A stretch of DNA of 45,070 nucleotides from Gammaproteobacteria bacterium (GTDB lineage: Bacteria; Pseudomonadota; Gammaproteobacteria; Chromatiales; Chromatiaceae): the NCBI GenBank assembly GCA_030066355.1, contig JASJBU010000005.1:1-45070 (forward strand), given 5' to 3'. The position numbers and the translations under genes were made by a program. A model generated the notes under the pieces. That model had not been told where the DNA came from. It saw only the letters and a program-made list of their open reading frames with translations, and did no database searches. Positions 17,757 to 26,222 of this stretch are shown piece after piece; the stretch's first letter is position 1; each line of letters opens with the position of its first letter.

Positions 17757-18956
17757 ATGACTCAACCAGCCATACTGGGCCCGCTCAACAATCTATACGA
17801 GATGCAGGCCCAGCTCCTGGAATCCGTTACGGACACGGATGCCTCGCGGCAATATCATGCAAAACTCGGCTCACTCAACTGGTACTACGGCACCGGGGTT
17901 TTTCTCGAGCTCTATTGGTTGCGAGAAGTGCTCGCTGGTGATGATGACCTGTCTGCACGGGTTAAGCACCTGTTCCAACCCGGTGCGCTTTCTCTGGCAG
18001 ACCAATGCAGTCAACTCCCCCCCAAAGATCATCTCTTAAACTGGGGAGCCGAGATTCGCGAGGAAAACCTTCTTAGATTGGCCAACCCCGGTCAGCTGCC
18101 GGACCATGAGCTGCTCAGGGCGGATCGCCTCCAATGGTTTCTTCTTCAGGAACAGGCGAAAATTTATGAAACTATGCTGCTTACCCTCAATCAGCGTAGC
18201 CTGCAGACTGACCGGCGTGACTACCAAGTAGAGAAACCACTGGTGCCCAGCCCTCCCGGTTGGGAGATCAAGGAACTCTCCCAGGGACACTATCGCATCG
18301 GCGCCCGCAATCAACCGGCGGCCTATGACAATGAATTACCACCACAGGCGGTACAACTCAGTAGTTTTCGCATCGCCCTGTCACCGGTCTCGAACAGCCA
18401 GTTTCTGGCATTCATGGAGGCTGGTGGCTATACAAATCCAGGTCTCTGGACCACAGAGGGACGTACCTGGCAGCAAGAACAGGATAAAAACCACCCGGAG
18501 TATTGGAGGCAGGACTCAACCGGTTACTGGTATGTCCTCGGTATCAACGGTCCAGTCGACCTGTCACCGGATGAACCTGTCTGTGGAATTAATCAGTACG
18601 AAGCCCAGGCCTATGCCGCCTGGGTCAACGCATTGGGAGACGAATTCGTCGGGGCGATCTTGCAACACGAATATCAATGGGAGGTTGCAGCCCGTAGCGG
18701 TGTCTTCAAGGATCTGGGCAGGGCCTGGGAGTGGTGTAGCAATAGCTTCCATGCCTACCCGGAATTTACTCCATTCCCGGATGAGCAGGTTTCTGCCATC
18801 CACTTCAATGGTGAGAATTCTGTATTGCGGGGAGGCAGCCTACACACTCAGCGCGTGTTGCGACGCCCCAGTTTGCGACACTGGGCTCAGGCACCAGACA
18901 GACTGCAACTCAGCGGGTTACGCTTGGTCTTTCCCCCGAAACACCAGTGGATTTAA
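17757..18956 (+). CDS. EgtB/SUMF1-family protein lacking the iron-binding histidines
   Basis: A 399-residue two-domain protein: an N-terminal DinB-like helical domain (about 1-165) and a C-terminal formylglycine-generating-enzyme-type domain (about 190-395). The second domain closely follows the EgtB pattern (GRAWEWCSNSFHAYPEF, NSVLRGGSL, RRPSLRHW, LSGLRLV). EgtB is the iron-dependent sulfoxide synthase of ergothioneine synthesis. The DinB histidines that normally hold the iron are missing: WHLGH of EgtB corresponds to WYYGT here, and HEQQHQE to QEQAKIYE. An ordinary EgtB reaction is therefore unlikely, and the role is unknown. No egtD methyltransferase is nearby. Confidence 0.8.
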   Translation: MTQPAILGPLNNLYEMQAQLLESVTDTDASRQYHAKLGSLNWYYGTGVFLELYWLREVLAGDDDLSARVKHLFQPGALSLADQCSQLPPKDHLLNWGAEIREENLLRLANPGQLPDHELLRADRLQWFLLQEQAKIYETMLLTLNQRSLQTDRRDYQVEKPLVPSPPGWEIKELSQGHYRIGARNQPAAYDNELPPQAVQLSSFRIALSPVSNSQFLAFMEAGGYTNPGLWTTEGRTWQQEQDKNHPEYWRQDSTGYWYVLGINGPVDLSPDEPVCGINQYEAQAYAAWVNALGDEFVGAILQHEYQWEVAARSGVFKDLGRAWEWCSNSFHAYPEFTPFPDEQVSAIHFNGENSVLRGGSLHTQRVLRRPSLRHWAQAPDRLQLSGLRLVFPPKHQWI

Positions 18957-19103
18957 CCCTGTTACTTTTTGGACTGTGATGCGCTGACCTATCCAGAATA
19001 GATAGACGGGATTGCACTTCACCAACCGGCTTGGATACTCCCCTCCACAACTTAAGTGATTAAAGATTTTGCCCCTGAGGCCCACAACCTGGTTAGGCGT
19101 AGA

Positions 19104-19352
19104 ATGGTAAAGGGTATGGGCATTCACTCAATAACCGGGCCGGCCATGAAGGGGATACAGAGCGGTATCCACGGGCTGCGTCGTGTTGCTTCAGAAATCG
19201 CCAGTCAACCGGCAGACCCCAAGACCAAACCGACAGACCTCACCCGGGCCATGGTGGAAATGCAGCAGCATACCGTTCAGACCAAGTCATCCCTCAAGGT
19301 CCTGAAAACCAGTGACGATATGTTGGGTACCCTAGTGGACGAACGGGCCTGA
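19104..19352 (+). CDS. Small flagellar basal-body-rod-like protein
   Basis: This is a short protein of about 82 residues. The N-terminal part (MKGIQSGIHGLRRVASEIAS) and the C-terminal part (DLTRAMVEMQQHTVQTKSSLKVLKTSDDMLGTLVD) resemble the N- and C-terminal helices of flagellar rod and hook proteins, joined by a short linker. Similar stand-alone small proteins occur in proteobacteria without a known function. The start is uncertain: ATG at 19104, 19116 or 19146 are all possible, and the ORF-track GTG at 19056 adds an unlikely leader. It is convergent with nadC and has no flagellar neighbours. Confidence 0.6.
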   Translation: MVKGMGIHSITGPAMKGIQSGIHGLRRVASEIASQPADPKTKPTDLTRAMVEMQQHTVQTKSSLKVLKTSDDMLGTLVDERA

Positions 19353-19360
19353 TCCCGATC

Positions 19361-20200
19361 TCAGACGAAACGCATGGACAGGTCGATCGCCGTGACATCC
19401 TTGGTCAAATTCCCCACGGAGATATAGTCAACCCCGGTTTCGGCAACCGACCGGATGGTTTCGAGATCAATCCCTCCTGAAGCCTCCAGCAATGCTTTCC
19501 CGGCATTGCGACGCACGGCTTCACGCAACTGATCCAGGCTAAAATTGTCGAGCAACACCCTTTTGGCTCCCGCATTGAGCGCTTCTTGCAGTTCGACGAG
19601 CGATTCGACCTCGATTTCGATGCAGTCGACCTTTGGCAGCAAGGCTTGAGCCGCTGCCAAAGCTGCCGCAATCGAGCCCGCCGCAAGAATATGGTTCTCT
19701 TTGATGAGAATCGCATCGTAGAGCCCCATACGATGATTGACGCAACCGCCGCAACTCACTGCGTATTTCTGTTGCACTCTGAGTCCAGGTAGGGTTTTGC
19801 GGGTATCCAGTACCTTGGCAGTGGTGCCAGACACCTTGTCGGCGTAGCTCCTAGCCCGGGTGGCGGTCCCCGAAAGGGTCTGCAGATAATTGAGGGCGGT
19901 TCGCTCTCCGCTCAGCAAGGCTCGGGTATTCCCCTCCAGACTGCAGACCAGTTGCCCCGGTTCGACTGGATCACCATCATGCCCATGCCATGCGATCTCG
20001 ACCCCGGGATCCAATTGGCGAAACACCTCATCGAACCAGGCCACCCCACACAGGATTGCCCGCTCCCGACAGGTGACTTCCACTTTCGAAATCTCACTGG
20101 CATCAATCAGCGAAGCGGTGAGATCACCGGGTCCGAGATCTTCCGTCAGGGCCTCGCGGATCTGACTGACAATGATGTGTGCGCTGGGCAGTTCTGGCAT
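19361..20200 (-). CDS. nadC: Nicotinate-nucleotide pyrophosphorylase (carboxylating)
   Basis: NadC makes nicotinate mononucleotide, CO2 and pyrophosphate from quinolinate and PRPP in de novo NAD synthesis. The 279-residue length is normal. The family motifs are clear: EDLGPGDLT near the N-terminus, [11 protein letters not shown], the substrate-binding [10 protein letters not shown] and [11 protein letters not shown](Y/F)D, IEVESL, and the C-terminal EASGGI and DYISVGNLT. Its start overlaps the stop of the FKBP gene (TGATG), so the two are co-transcribed. The nearby ampDE on the opposite strand echoes the nadC-ampDE neighbourhood of many gammaproteobacteria. Confidence 0.97.
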   Translation of the reverse strand: MPELPSAHIIVSQIREALTEDLGPGDLTASLIDASEISKVEVTCRERAILCGVAWFDEVFRQLDPGVEIAWHGHDGDPVEPGQLVCSLEGNTRALLSGERTALNYLQTLSGTATRARSYADKVSGTTAKVLDTRKTLPGLRVQQKYAVSCGGCVNHRMGLYDAILIKENHILAAGSIAAALAAAQALLPKVDCIEIEVESLVELQEALNAGAKRVLLDNFSLDQLREAVRRNAGKALLEASGGIDLETIRSVAETGVDYISVGNLTKDVTAIDLSMRFV

Positions 20201-20544
20201 CAGTCGATAGCAAGCAATTCAACATCGAACACCAGGGTGGCATTGGGGGGAATGACTCCACCGGCACCTGCCGCACCATAACCGAGTTGTGGGGGGATGG
20301 TCAGCTTGCGCTTACCACCCACCTTCATGCCTTGAACCCCCTCATCCCAGCCACGAATGACCCTACCTTGACCCAGTACAAAGCTAAAGGGCTCATTGCG
20401 ATCCACTGAAGAATCGAATTTACTGCCATCGGTAAGCCAACCGGTATAGTGTACCGAAACACGCTGCCCCGGCGTTGCCTCTTCACCATCACCCGTAACC
20501 AGGTCCTCATATTTCAAACCTGTATCAGTGATTTTTTCAGTCAT
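20200..20544 (-). CDS. FKBP-type peptidyl-prolyl isomerase
   Basis: This small cytoplasmic FKBP12-like isomerase has 114 residues. A single FKBP domain covers almost the whole protein ([66 protein letters not shown]). No signal peptide or extra domain is present. The start MTEKITDTG is preceded by ggag with six bases spacing; the ORF-track start adds 18 residues. It is coupled to nadC by an overlapping stop/start and lies 105 bases after the DUF1631 gene. Confidence 0.93.
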   Translation of the reverse strand: MTEKITDTGLKYEDLVTGDGEEATPGQRVSVHYTGWLTDGSKFDSSVDRNEPFSFVLGQGRVIRGWDEGVQGMKVGGKRKLTIPPQLGYGAAGAGGVIPPNATLVFDVELLAID

Positions 20545-20649
20545 GAGAATCTCCAATAGTGAATCGCTGGCCCCTGCCACAGGGGCATCTGGACGCAAAC
20601 TGGGATCTAGTTTAAACCGACTCGTCAGAGAGTCAAAGAGAAGGGGGGG

Positions 20650-22989
20650 TCACACAGTCACTGAGGACGGATCCGTTTTTTTCAAGGCGGTCAACATGGC
20701 GTCCAAGGCACGATCCATGATTGGTGCTGCCGGCAACTCGACCACTTTTACCGTTCCCTCCCTCAGTCTGTTGGCCAGCCCTTGTAGGGTCAATTCCAGG
20801 CACTTCATTCCCTTGCGGTTCACGAAGATGTAGATATTCGACATGTTGCTCTTCCAGGAAAGCTTAACCCGAGACTTGTTCACTCCATCATCAATCTCGA
20901 GCCAATCACCAACCTCCAGGCTTTCAGCCTGTTGGGTGAATTCATCCTGCTCAGCCACTTCCGGCTCGGTCAATTCCTCGGTAAGCAATGACGAGCTCCC
21001 GGACATGAGTTGGCTGTCAGGAAAACTGATCTGTACGGATTTTGCCGGGGCAGTCCCCGGCCCCTTTGCAGTATTGGCATCACCACCCCTGAGGCAACCA
21101 ATGTGGCAGTTTTGCAACTCCTTGAACAGGCGTGCCATCTTGTGTTGGTCAAAAGAAATGCTATTGAGCCGCTCGCGCAGGTTTCGCAGCAATTCAGGGA
21201 TATTTCTCAGAAGCTCCTGGCGTTCGGAATACTCGATTTTGGGTTGAACGCTCCATAACAAACGGTCGACGATGGCCAATGAATCAGACCACTCATCACT
21301 TTCCGGCCCCTGGCGCAGATAGTTGAGCAAGAGTACATCCTTCCACCCATCCTCGAGCAGTTCCATCACGGCCTCAGGCACGACTTCCAGTTTTTTCAAT
21401 CGACTGTTGAGTGCCTCAGATACAATCTGTTTGGCGCTGCGCAGCTGCTCTTTGCCTCTGGTGACCTGGTTGGTCCTCTGCTCTGCGACTTCCGCACCGC
21501 GCTGCTCCTGCTCCCACCAATCGGAAAATTCTTCATCGAGTTCAGCAAACAGCTGTGGATCATCATGAAAATCATTCATGATGCGCTTGATGACGGATTC
21601 TATCTTTTGGTAGAGAGTGTCGCTCTCCCGATCACTACTCTCATTCCAACCCACAGCCGCTTGCGCCAGGTTGTTCAACAAGCGGCGGGCGGGATGGAGC
21701 TTCTTGCTGAAGAAGCTCTTATCGATGATAGCAACCTTGAGCATGGGTATCTGCAAGCGACTGAGCAGAGCCTTCATGGCATCAGGCAGGCTGAAGTCTT
21801 CCAGAATGAATTCGAAGAGCATGGTAATGACATCAATCGTGTCATTATCCGCATCTCCCAAACTCCGACTCACCTCCCCGCTTTCTCTCTTTAGCAGATC
21901 ATCGGCCAGTTGTGCCTTGAGCACCTTGGGATTAAGAGTCTGCCCATCAGCCTGCGGCAAGATCAGTACGTTAGACTGCTGAAGAGCCGACAGTGCTCCC
22001 AGTAACTCACCGGTGTCAACCGCAGGGAGTGGTAAACCAGATGCCCCGGTCGTTATCAGACTCGAGGCCAGCAGACTGTCGCTCATGGTTGCGCGCCGCA
22101 GACCGAGCAGCTGCTGCAGGGTGGCAAACACCTCTCCCTGCATCCTGTCCGTACCACTCGCTGTTTCATCCCTCCTATGAGTGTTATCGGCTGTCAGTTG
22201 AGTTTCTGGCTGAGCCGTCTCCCTACCTGTACTGCCACGCTCCACAGCGGGTGCGACCGGGTTGCGCCTGACCCTCGGAGTTAAATTGGGTATGATGCCG
22301 GCCTTCCCCAACAGCAGATTGACTTCATCGTAAAGACCGCCCAGAAAATGGATAAAATGCTTCTCGAAGATCTTGTAAACGATCAGCTTGACCGGAAGTT
22401 CGACAGGAATGTCATTCATCGCGGTTTGAAAAGCGTTACATACCACAGCGGGTTCCAGAGGATTCAGCTCATGGACAGCCTGCTGTTGATTGCCTCCCTG
22501 CAGCAGATAAGTGAAGCGCTGACTCATAGCGTAGCATTCCTTCGAGTAGCGGTTCTCAGCCTTGGAGATCATGTTAGTGATCGCCAAAGAATCCTCCAGC
22601 TCCTCATTGTCGAGCAACGCCATTTCTGATTCATGATTGAGTTGATCCAGAGTTCGTTGAACGATCAACACTTCTCCGGTTTGCCAATAATGATCATAGA
22701 CCCGCAGGAGTTGATCCAGAAACTCGCGATCGATTTGTACCCGTTCTTTGCGCAATACGCGCATTGCATCAAAAAATGAGGTTTGCAGCGTATTGCTGTC
22801 AGATTTATCGGCCTTCTCATACAAGGTATCATCGAGTTGCTCGAATAACCCAGCCATCAGTTTGGGAATGGTTGAACCCAGGATCTTACGGCATTCAGCT
22901 ACGATCCTTTGCCCCTTCGCATCAAGCATAGTAGTGACTCGATGGGTAGCGCCACCGGAAAAGGAGATGATATTGTCTTGTCCTTTCAT
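20650..22989 (-). CDS. DUF1631-family protein
   Basis: This is a large, mostly helical cytoplasmic protein of 779 residues with the overall layout of the DUF1631 family. There is a long helical N-terminal region, a charged variable middle (about 245-300), and a conserved C-terminal small domain (VGDWLEIDDGVNKSRVKLSWKSN, IYIFVNRKGMKCLELT). The small domain looks like a beta-barrel similar to PilZ domains, but I do not see the usual PilZ RxxxR motif, so cyclic-di-GMP binding is unproven. Function is unknown. It leads a minus-strand group with FKBP and nadC. From memory, some gammaproteobacteria also carry a DUF1631 gene between nadC and ampD. Confidence 0.85.
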   Translation of the reverse strand: MKGQDNIISFSGGATHRVTTMLDAKGQRIVAECRKILGSTIPKLMAGLFEQLDDTLYEKADKSDSNTLQTSFFDAMRVLRKERVQIDREFLDQLLRVYDHYWQTGEVLIVQRTLDQLNHESEMALLDNEELEDSLAITNMISKAENRYSKECYAMSQRFTYLLQGGNQQQAVHELNPLEPAVVCNAFQTAMNDIPVELPVKLIVYKIFEKHFIHFLGGLYDEVNLLLGKAGIIPNLTPRVRRNPVAPAVERGSTGRETAQPETQLTADNTHRRDETASGTDRMQGEVFATLQQLLGLRRATMSDSLLASSLITTGASGLPLPAVDTGELLGALSALQQSNVLILPQADGQTLNPKVLKAQLADDLLKRESGEVSRSLGDADNDTIDVITMLFEFILEDFSLPDAMKALLSRLQIPMLKVAIIDKSFFSKKLHPARRLLNNLAQAAVGWNESSDRESDTLYQKIESVIKRIMNDFHDDPQLFAELDEEFSDWWEQEQRGAEVAEQRTNQVTRGKEQLRSAKQIVSEALNSRLKKLEVVPEAVMELLEDGWKDVLLLNYLRQGPESDEWSDSLAIVDRLLWSVQPKIEYSERQELLRNIPELLRNLRERLNSISFDQHKMARLFKELQNCHIGCLRGGDANTAKGPGTAPAKSVQISFPDSQLMSGSSSLLTEELTEPEVAEQDEFTQQAESLEVGDWLEIDDGVNKSRVKLSWKSNMSNIYIFVNRKGMKCLELTLQGLANRLREGTVKVVELPAAPIMDRALDAMLTALKKTDPSSVTV

Positions 22990-23352
22990 ATGTTGCCACT
23001 AGGGTGAAGATCTCACCACACAGCAGAATTCCAAAAGATGCATGATCCGAACACTCGTTAGAGGGGCACAACCCTGTCAATTTGGGGCGAGTCCAATAGA
23101 AGGCTAATTCAACCACTAGGCAACGACTGAGAAAGACCTCACAAAAGCCCCGTGCCGGACGCTATAAACAGGGAACTAAACGTAACCCGGGATGAGCCTG
23201 AAACTATCACCTAATGGTAGCAGATTCAAACGAGCTCAGAAATTTGACCGCTCTTGGTGATTGATAGTTTAATCAGCCTGGTTTGAACGTCACTTTGGCC
23301 AGCCTGTTACAGGATTTTCATTCTAAACGGATAGCTGCGGAAATCTCGCGAT
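22990..23352. other. Divergent 363-bp intergenic region upstream of the DUF1538 operon
   Basis: No convincing gene is present. The region separates DUF1631 (minus) from the first DUF1538 gene (plus) and must hold both promoters. Visible elements are a CRP-like box with one mismatch (TGAGA-N6-TCACA, 23128-23143) and a pair of 8-base complementary arms (aaactatc near 23201, gatagttt near 23264) that could fold a leader of about 70 bases. There is also a small CCTG-TTA-CAGG hairpin near 23304. No riboswitch class was recognised. Confidence 0.45.
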
Positions 23353-24084
23353 ATGCAACTGATCAGACACTTGGCCGGTCTCTTACTCGACAGCGGTCGT
23401 GACCTGTTACCGATAATACTCGTTATTGCCTTTTTTCAAATTGTGGTGCTCCAGCAACCCATACCAAACCTGGGCGAATTAATCGTTGGTACTATTCTGG
23501 TCATACTTGGCCTGACATTCTTTATTCACGGACTCAAGATCGGGCTCTTCCCCCTGGGTGAGAGTATGGCCTGGGACTTCGCCAAGAAGGGGAGCCTCTT
23601 CTGGCTATTGCTGTTTGCCTTCGCACTGGGTTTCGGGACCACCGTCGCCGAGCCCGCACTGATCAAGATCGCTAAAGAAGCCGCCACAATTGCCGCAACA
23701 GGCGGCATGATAGACTCAGATCAAGCATCCCAGGAGAATTATGCCGATGGCCTGAGATTTACAGTGGCACTTTCCGTCGGCTTCGCTATTCTTCTGGGTG
23801 TCCTGCGCATCATTAGAGGTTGGCCGGTGCAATATCTGATTATGGGAGGCTATGTCGGTGTCGTCGTCATGACGGCCTTTGCCCCCAAAGAGATCATCGG
23901 CATTGCCTACGATTCCGGTGGCGTCACGACCTCTACCATCACCGTCCCGCTGGTGACGGCATTGGGTGTTGGGCTGGCGTCCAGTATCCAGGGACGCAAT
24001 CCCATGACCGATGGCTTTGGGCTCATTGCCTTTGCCTCACTCACTCCCATGATCTTCGTCATGGCCTATGGAATGCTGTTATGA
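23353..24084 (+). CDS. DUF1538 integral membrane protein, first of a pair
   Basis: This is a 243-residue polytopic membrane protein of the DUF1538 family with about six hydrophobic segments. Two conserved signatures stand out: [15 protein letters not shown] in the first half, and [17 protein letters not shown] followed by [19 protein letters not shown] in the second. These glycine/threonine-rich broken-helix motifs look like parts of a transport or channel pathway. No substrate is known for the family. The stop overlaps the start of a second DUF1538 gene (ATGA), and a P-II-like and a CBS gene follow, so it is likely one subunit of a regulated membrane complex. The ribosome site is weak. Confidence 0.88.
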   Translation: MQLIRHLAGLLLDSGRDLLPIILVIAFFQIVVLQQPIPNLGELIVGTILVILGLTFFIHGLKIGLFPLGESMAWDFAKKGSLFWLLLFAFALGFGTTVAEPALIKIAKEAATIAATGGMIDSDQASQENYADGLRFTVALSVGFAILLGVLRIIRGWPVQYLIMGGYVGVVVMTAFAPKEIIGIAYDSGGVTTSTITVPLVTALGVGLASSIQGRNPMTDGFGLIAFASLTPMIFVMAYGMLL

Positions 24085-24863
24085 GTGAGTTCTTCATGAA
24101 CTTTCTTGCCATGTCGGCAGACACATTGATGGATGTACTGCCAATTGCAGGCATCTTATTCGGTTTTCAGTTTCTTGTCCTGCGTCGTCCTCTACACAAC
24201 CCCAAAGATGTCATCTTTGGTTTCGCATTGGTACTGATCGGCCTGGTACTGTTCCTGATGGGTCTGGATATCGCCCTGTTTCCACTGGGCACGCTGATGG
24301 CCAACCAACTCACGGCCCCGGAATTTCTCGGCTTGGACAGCACTGCCAGCCATGTCGAATGGCACCACTATTTTTGGGTCTATCTTTTTGCAGCTCTTAT
24401 CGGCTTTTCAACTACGATTGCCGAGCCGTCTCTGATCGCCGTGTCGATCAAGGCCAACCAGGTATCAGCAGGCGCCATCAGTGAATGGGGACTGCGCATT
24501 GCGGTCGCCATAGGCGTGGCTATCGGCATAGGACTGGGGAGTTATCGGATTGTCAGCGGTACCCCCCTGCACTGGTACATAATCGCTGGTTATATCGTCG
24601 TGATCATCCAGACGATGTTCGCCCCACGCTCCATCATCGCGCTGGCTTACGACTCCGGAGGTGTAACCACCTCGACTGTGACCGTTCCTCTGGTGGCAGC
24701 ACTGGGACTTGGCCTGTCCAACAACATCCCGGGACGCAACCCCCTGCTGGATGGTTTTGGATTAATTGCCTTTGCGAGCCTCTTTCCCATCATGTCGGTC
24801 ATGGGATACGCACAGCTCAGCGAATGGTATGATCACCGTAAAAACAAGGAGAGCTCGAGGTAA
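24081..24863 (+). CDS. DUF1538 integral membrane protein, second of a pair
   Basis: This 260-residue paralogue of the preceding gene has the same two signatures ([15 protein letters not shown] and [17 protein letters not shown], then [19 protein letters not shown]) in the same order. The two proteins are homologous over their whole length and probably form a pair. I start at [12 protein letters not shown] (24081), where ATGA overlaps the upstream stop; the ORF-track entry is extended 87 codons into the wrong frame of the first gene. An extra segment of about 15 residues (about 80-95) lies before the first signature. It is followed after four bases by a P-II-like gene. Confidence 0.88.
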   Translation: MSEFFMNFLAMSADTLMDVLPIAGILFGFQFLVLRRPLHNPKDVIFGFALVLIGLVLFLMGLDIALFPLGTLMANQLTAPEFLGLDSTASHVEWHHYFWVYLFAALIGFSTTIAEPSLIAVSIKANQVSAGAISEWGLRIAVAIGVAIGIGLGSYRIVSGTPLHWYIIAGYIVVIIQTMFAPRSIIALAYDSGGVTTSTVTVPLVAALGLGLSNNIPGRNPLLDGFGLIAFASLFPIMSVMGYAQLSEWYDHRKNKESSR

Positions 24864-24867
24864 CCAC

Positions 24868-25218
24868 ATGCGCTTTAAACTGCTCATTGCCTTGGTGGAC
24901 GACACCAAAACCAATTCCGTGCTGGATGCCGCCAGAGACGCTGGCGCTACCGGTTCGACGGTTATCAGCCAGGCCCGCGGTGAGGGCGTCGACAAACCCA
25001 AGACGTTTTTCGGCTTGACCCTCGAAAGCCAACGCGACATGGTCCTGCTGTTGGTAGAAGAGCACCTCAGCAGAAGCATTCTGGAAACGATCGCGGAAGC
25101 AGGGCATTTCGACGATACACCCGGGAGCGGTATTGCCTTTCAAATCGACATCGAAGATGCCGTCGGCGTCAGCCACCAAATCCAGACCCTATCTCAAGTC
25201 GTAGAGGAAGAACTATGA
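24868..25218 (+). CDS. Non-canonical P-II-like signalling protein
   Basis: This 116-residue protein has the ferredoxin-like beta-alpha-beta layout of P-II (MRFKLLIALVDDTKTNSVLDAARDAGATGSTVI...). It lacks the GlnB/GlnK T-loop tyrosine signature (YRGAEY), having a shorter charged loop (GEGVDKPKTFFGL). The canonical C-terminal GDGKIFV motif is replaced by PGSGIAFQIDIEDAVGV. It should trimerise and bind a nucleotide-type ligand, by analogy only. Uridylylation is unlikely because the target tyrosine is missing. The start at 24868 has gagg seven bases upstream, and the ORF track starts 34 codons early. Its stop overlaps the CBS gene start (ATGA). By position it is a regulator of the DUF1538 pair. 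Confidence 0.82.
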   Translation: MRFKLLIALVDDTKTNSVLDAARDAGATGSTVISQARGEGVDKPKTFFGLTLESQRDMVLLLVEEHLSRSILETIAEAGHFDDTPGSGIAFQIDIEDAVGVSHQIQTLSQVVEEEL

Positions 25219-25628
25219 GTGAAAAAGAACCGACCCGTGTCAGGGACGTGATGAAGACGAGTTTCGACATGGTGGATGGAATGGACACGGTGCAGACCGC
25301 CTTGCAAAACATGATCCATGTGGGCACCAAGAGCTTGATCGTAAAAAAACGCAATGAACACGATGAATTCGGTATGGTTCTGCTCTCGGATATCGCCCGT
25401 CAGGTGTTGGCGGTCGACCGGGCACCGGAGCGGGTCAACATCTATGAAATTATGACCAAACCTGTGCTGACCGTCTCACCCGACATGGACATCCGCTATT
25501 GTGCCCGAATGTTCAATCACTTCGACCTGTCTCGGGCTCCGGTAGTGGAAAATGGCGAGGTCGTGGGCATCATCAGCCACACCGACATGGTCCTCAAAGG
25601 TCTCTGTCAAAAAAACGCCTTCAAGTGA
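25215..25628 (+). CDS. Twin-CBS-domain protein
   Basis: A 137-residue stand-alone CBS pair: CBS1 at about 8-70 (VRDVMKTSFDMVDGMDTVQTAL, MVLLSDIARQVL) and CBS2 at about 75-133 (IMTKPVLTVSPDMDI, RAPVVENGEVVGIISHTDMV). Such Bateman modules usually bind adenine nucleotides or SAM and gate enzymes or transporters. It is translationally coupled to the P-II-like gene upstream (ATGA). It is also coupled to ampD downstream through a GTGA overlap. Together with the P-II-like protein it gives the DUF1538 pair two separate potential ligand sensors. Confidence 0.92.
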   Translation: MSEKEPTRVRDVMKTSFDMVDGMDTVQTALQNMIHVGTKSLIVKKRNEHDEFGMVLLSDIARQVLAVDRAPERVNIYEIMTKPVLTVSPDMDIRYCARMFNHFDLSRAPVVENGEVVGIISHTDMVLKGLCQKNAFK

Positions 25629-26191
25629 GGCAAGAACATGCTGAGGTCGATCAGGCAATTCTGCCCGATGCAATCCAGCATCCTTCACCCAATCAGGATG
25701 CAAGACCAGCCAAGGCAACCATCAACCTACTGGTCATTCATAACATCAGCCTTCCACCAGGAGAATTTGGAGGTCCATGGATAGACGATCTCTTTAAAAA
25801 CCGACTCGACCCACAAGCCCATCCCTACTTCAAAGAGGTCTGTAATCTTCGAGTTTCGAGTCATTTGCTGATCAGGCGAGGCGGGCAACTCATTCAATAT
25901 GTCCCTTTCGATCAGCGGGCGTGGCATGCCGGCAAATCCAGCTACGCGGGAAAACCAGATTGCAATGATTTCTCAATTGGTATCGAGCTGGAAGGGACGG
26001 ACACTCAACCCTACACACAAGCTCAGTATGATGTTCTGGTTCAGGTGACCCGTGAGTTACAGCTGAGATATCCCGCGATCACATCGGATCGCGTCATTGG
26101 TCATGCGGATATTGCTCCAAACCGAAAATCCGATCCCGGCCCAGCATTTGATTGGCAATATTTTCGTCATTTGTTACACAGGCAGACTTGA
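25625..26191 (+). CDS. ampD: 1,6-anhydro-N-acetylmuramyl-L-alanine amidase AmpD
   Basis: AmpD is the cytoplasmic zinc amidase of peptidoglycan recycling that removes the peptide from anhydro-muropeptides, and so also controls AmpC-type beta-lactamase induction where AmpR exists. The domain is complete: VIHNISLPPGEFGG with the first zinc histidine, AWHAGKS, SIGIELEG, and VIGHADIAPNRKSDPGPAFDW with the second histidine and the aspartate ligand. I choose GTG at 25625 (188 residues, usual length about 183), which overlaps the CBS stop as GTGA. The ORF-track start lies deep in the CBS gene, and no in-frame ATG fits better. ampE follows after 31 bases. Confidence 0.94.
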   Translation: MRQEHAEVDQAILPDAIQHPSPNQDARPAKATINLLVIHNISLPPGEFGGPWIDDLFKNRLDPQAHPYFKEVCNLRVSSHLLIRRGGQLIQYVPFDQRAWHAGKSSYAGKPDCNDFSIGIELEGTDTQPYTQAQYDVLVQVTRELQLRYPAITSDRVIGHADIAPNRKSDPGPAFDWQYFRHLLHRQT

Positions 26192-26222
26192 AACTTCTCA
26201 GTCATTCCCTGACACTTAGCCC

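Noticed and set aside
22922-23116. Minus-strand ORF of 64 residues upstream of DUF1631
   Set aside because: It overlaps the N-terminus of the DUF1631 gene in another frame and lacks a ribosome site.
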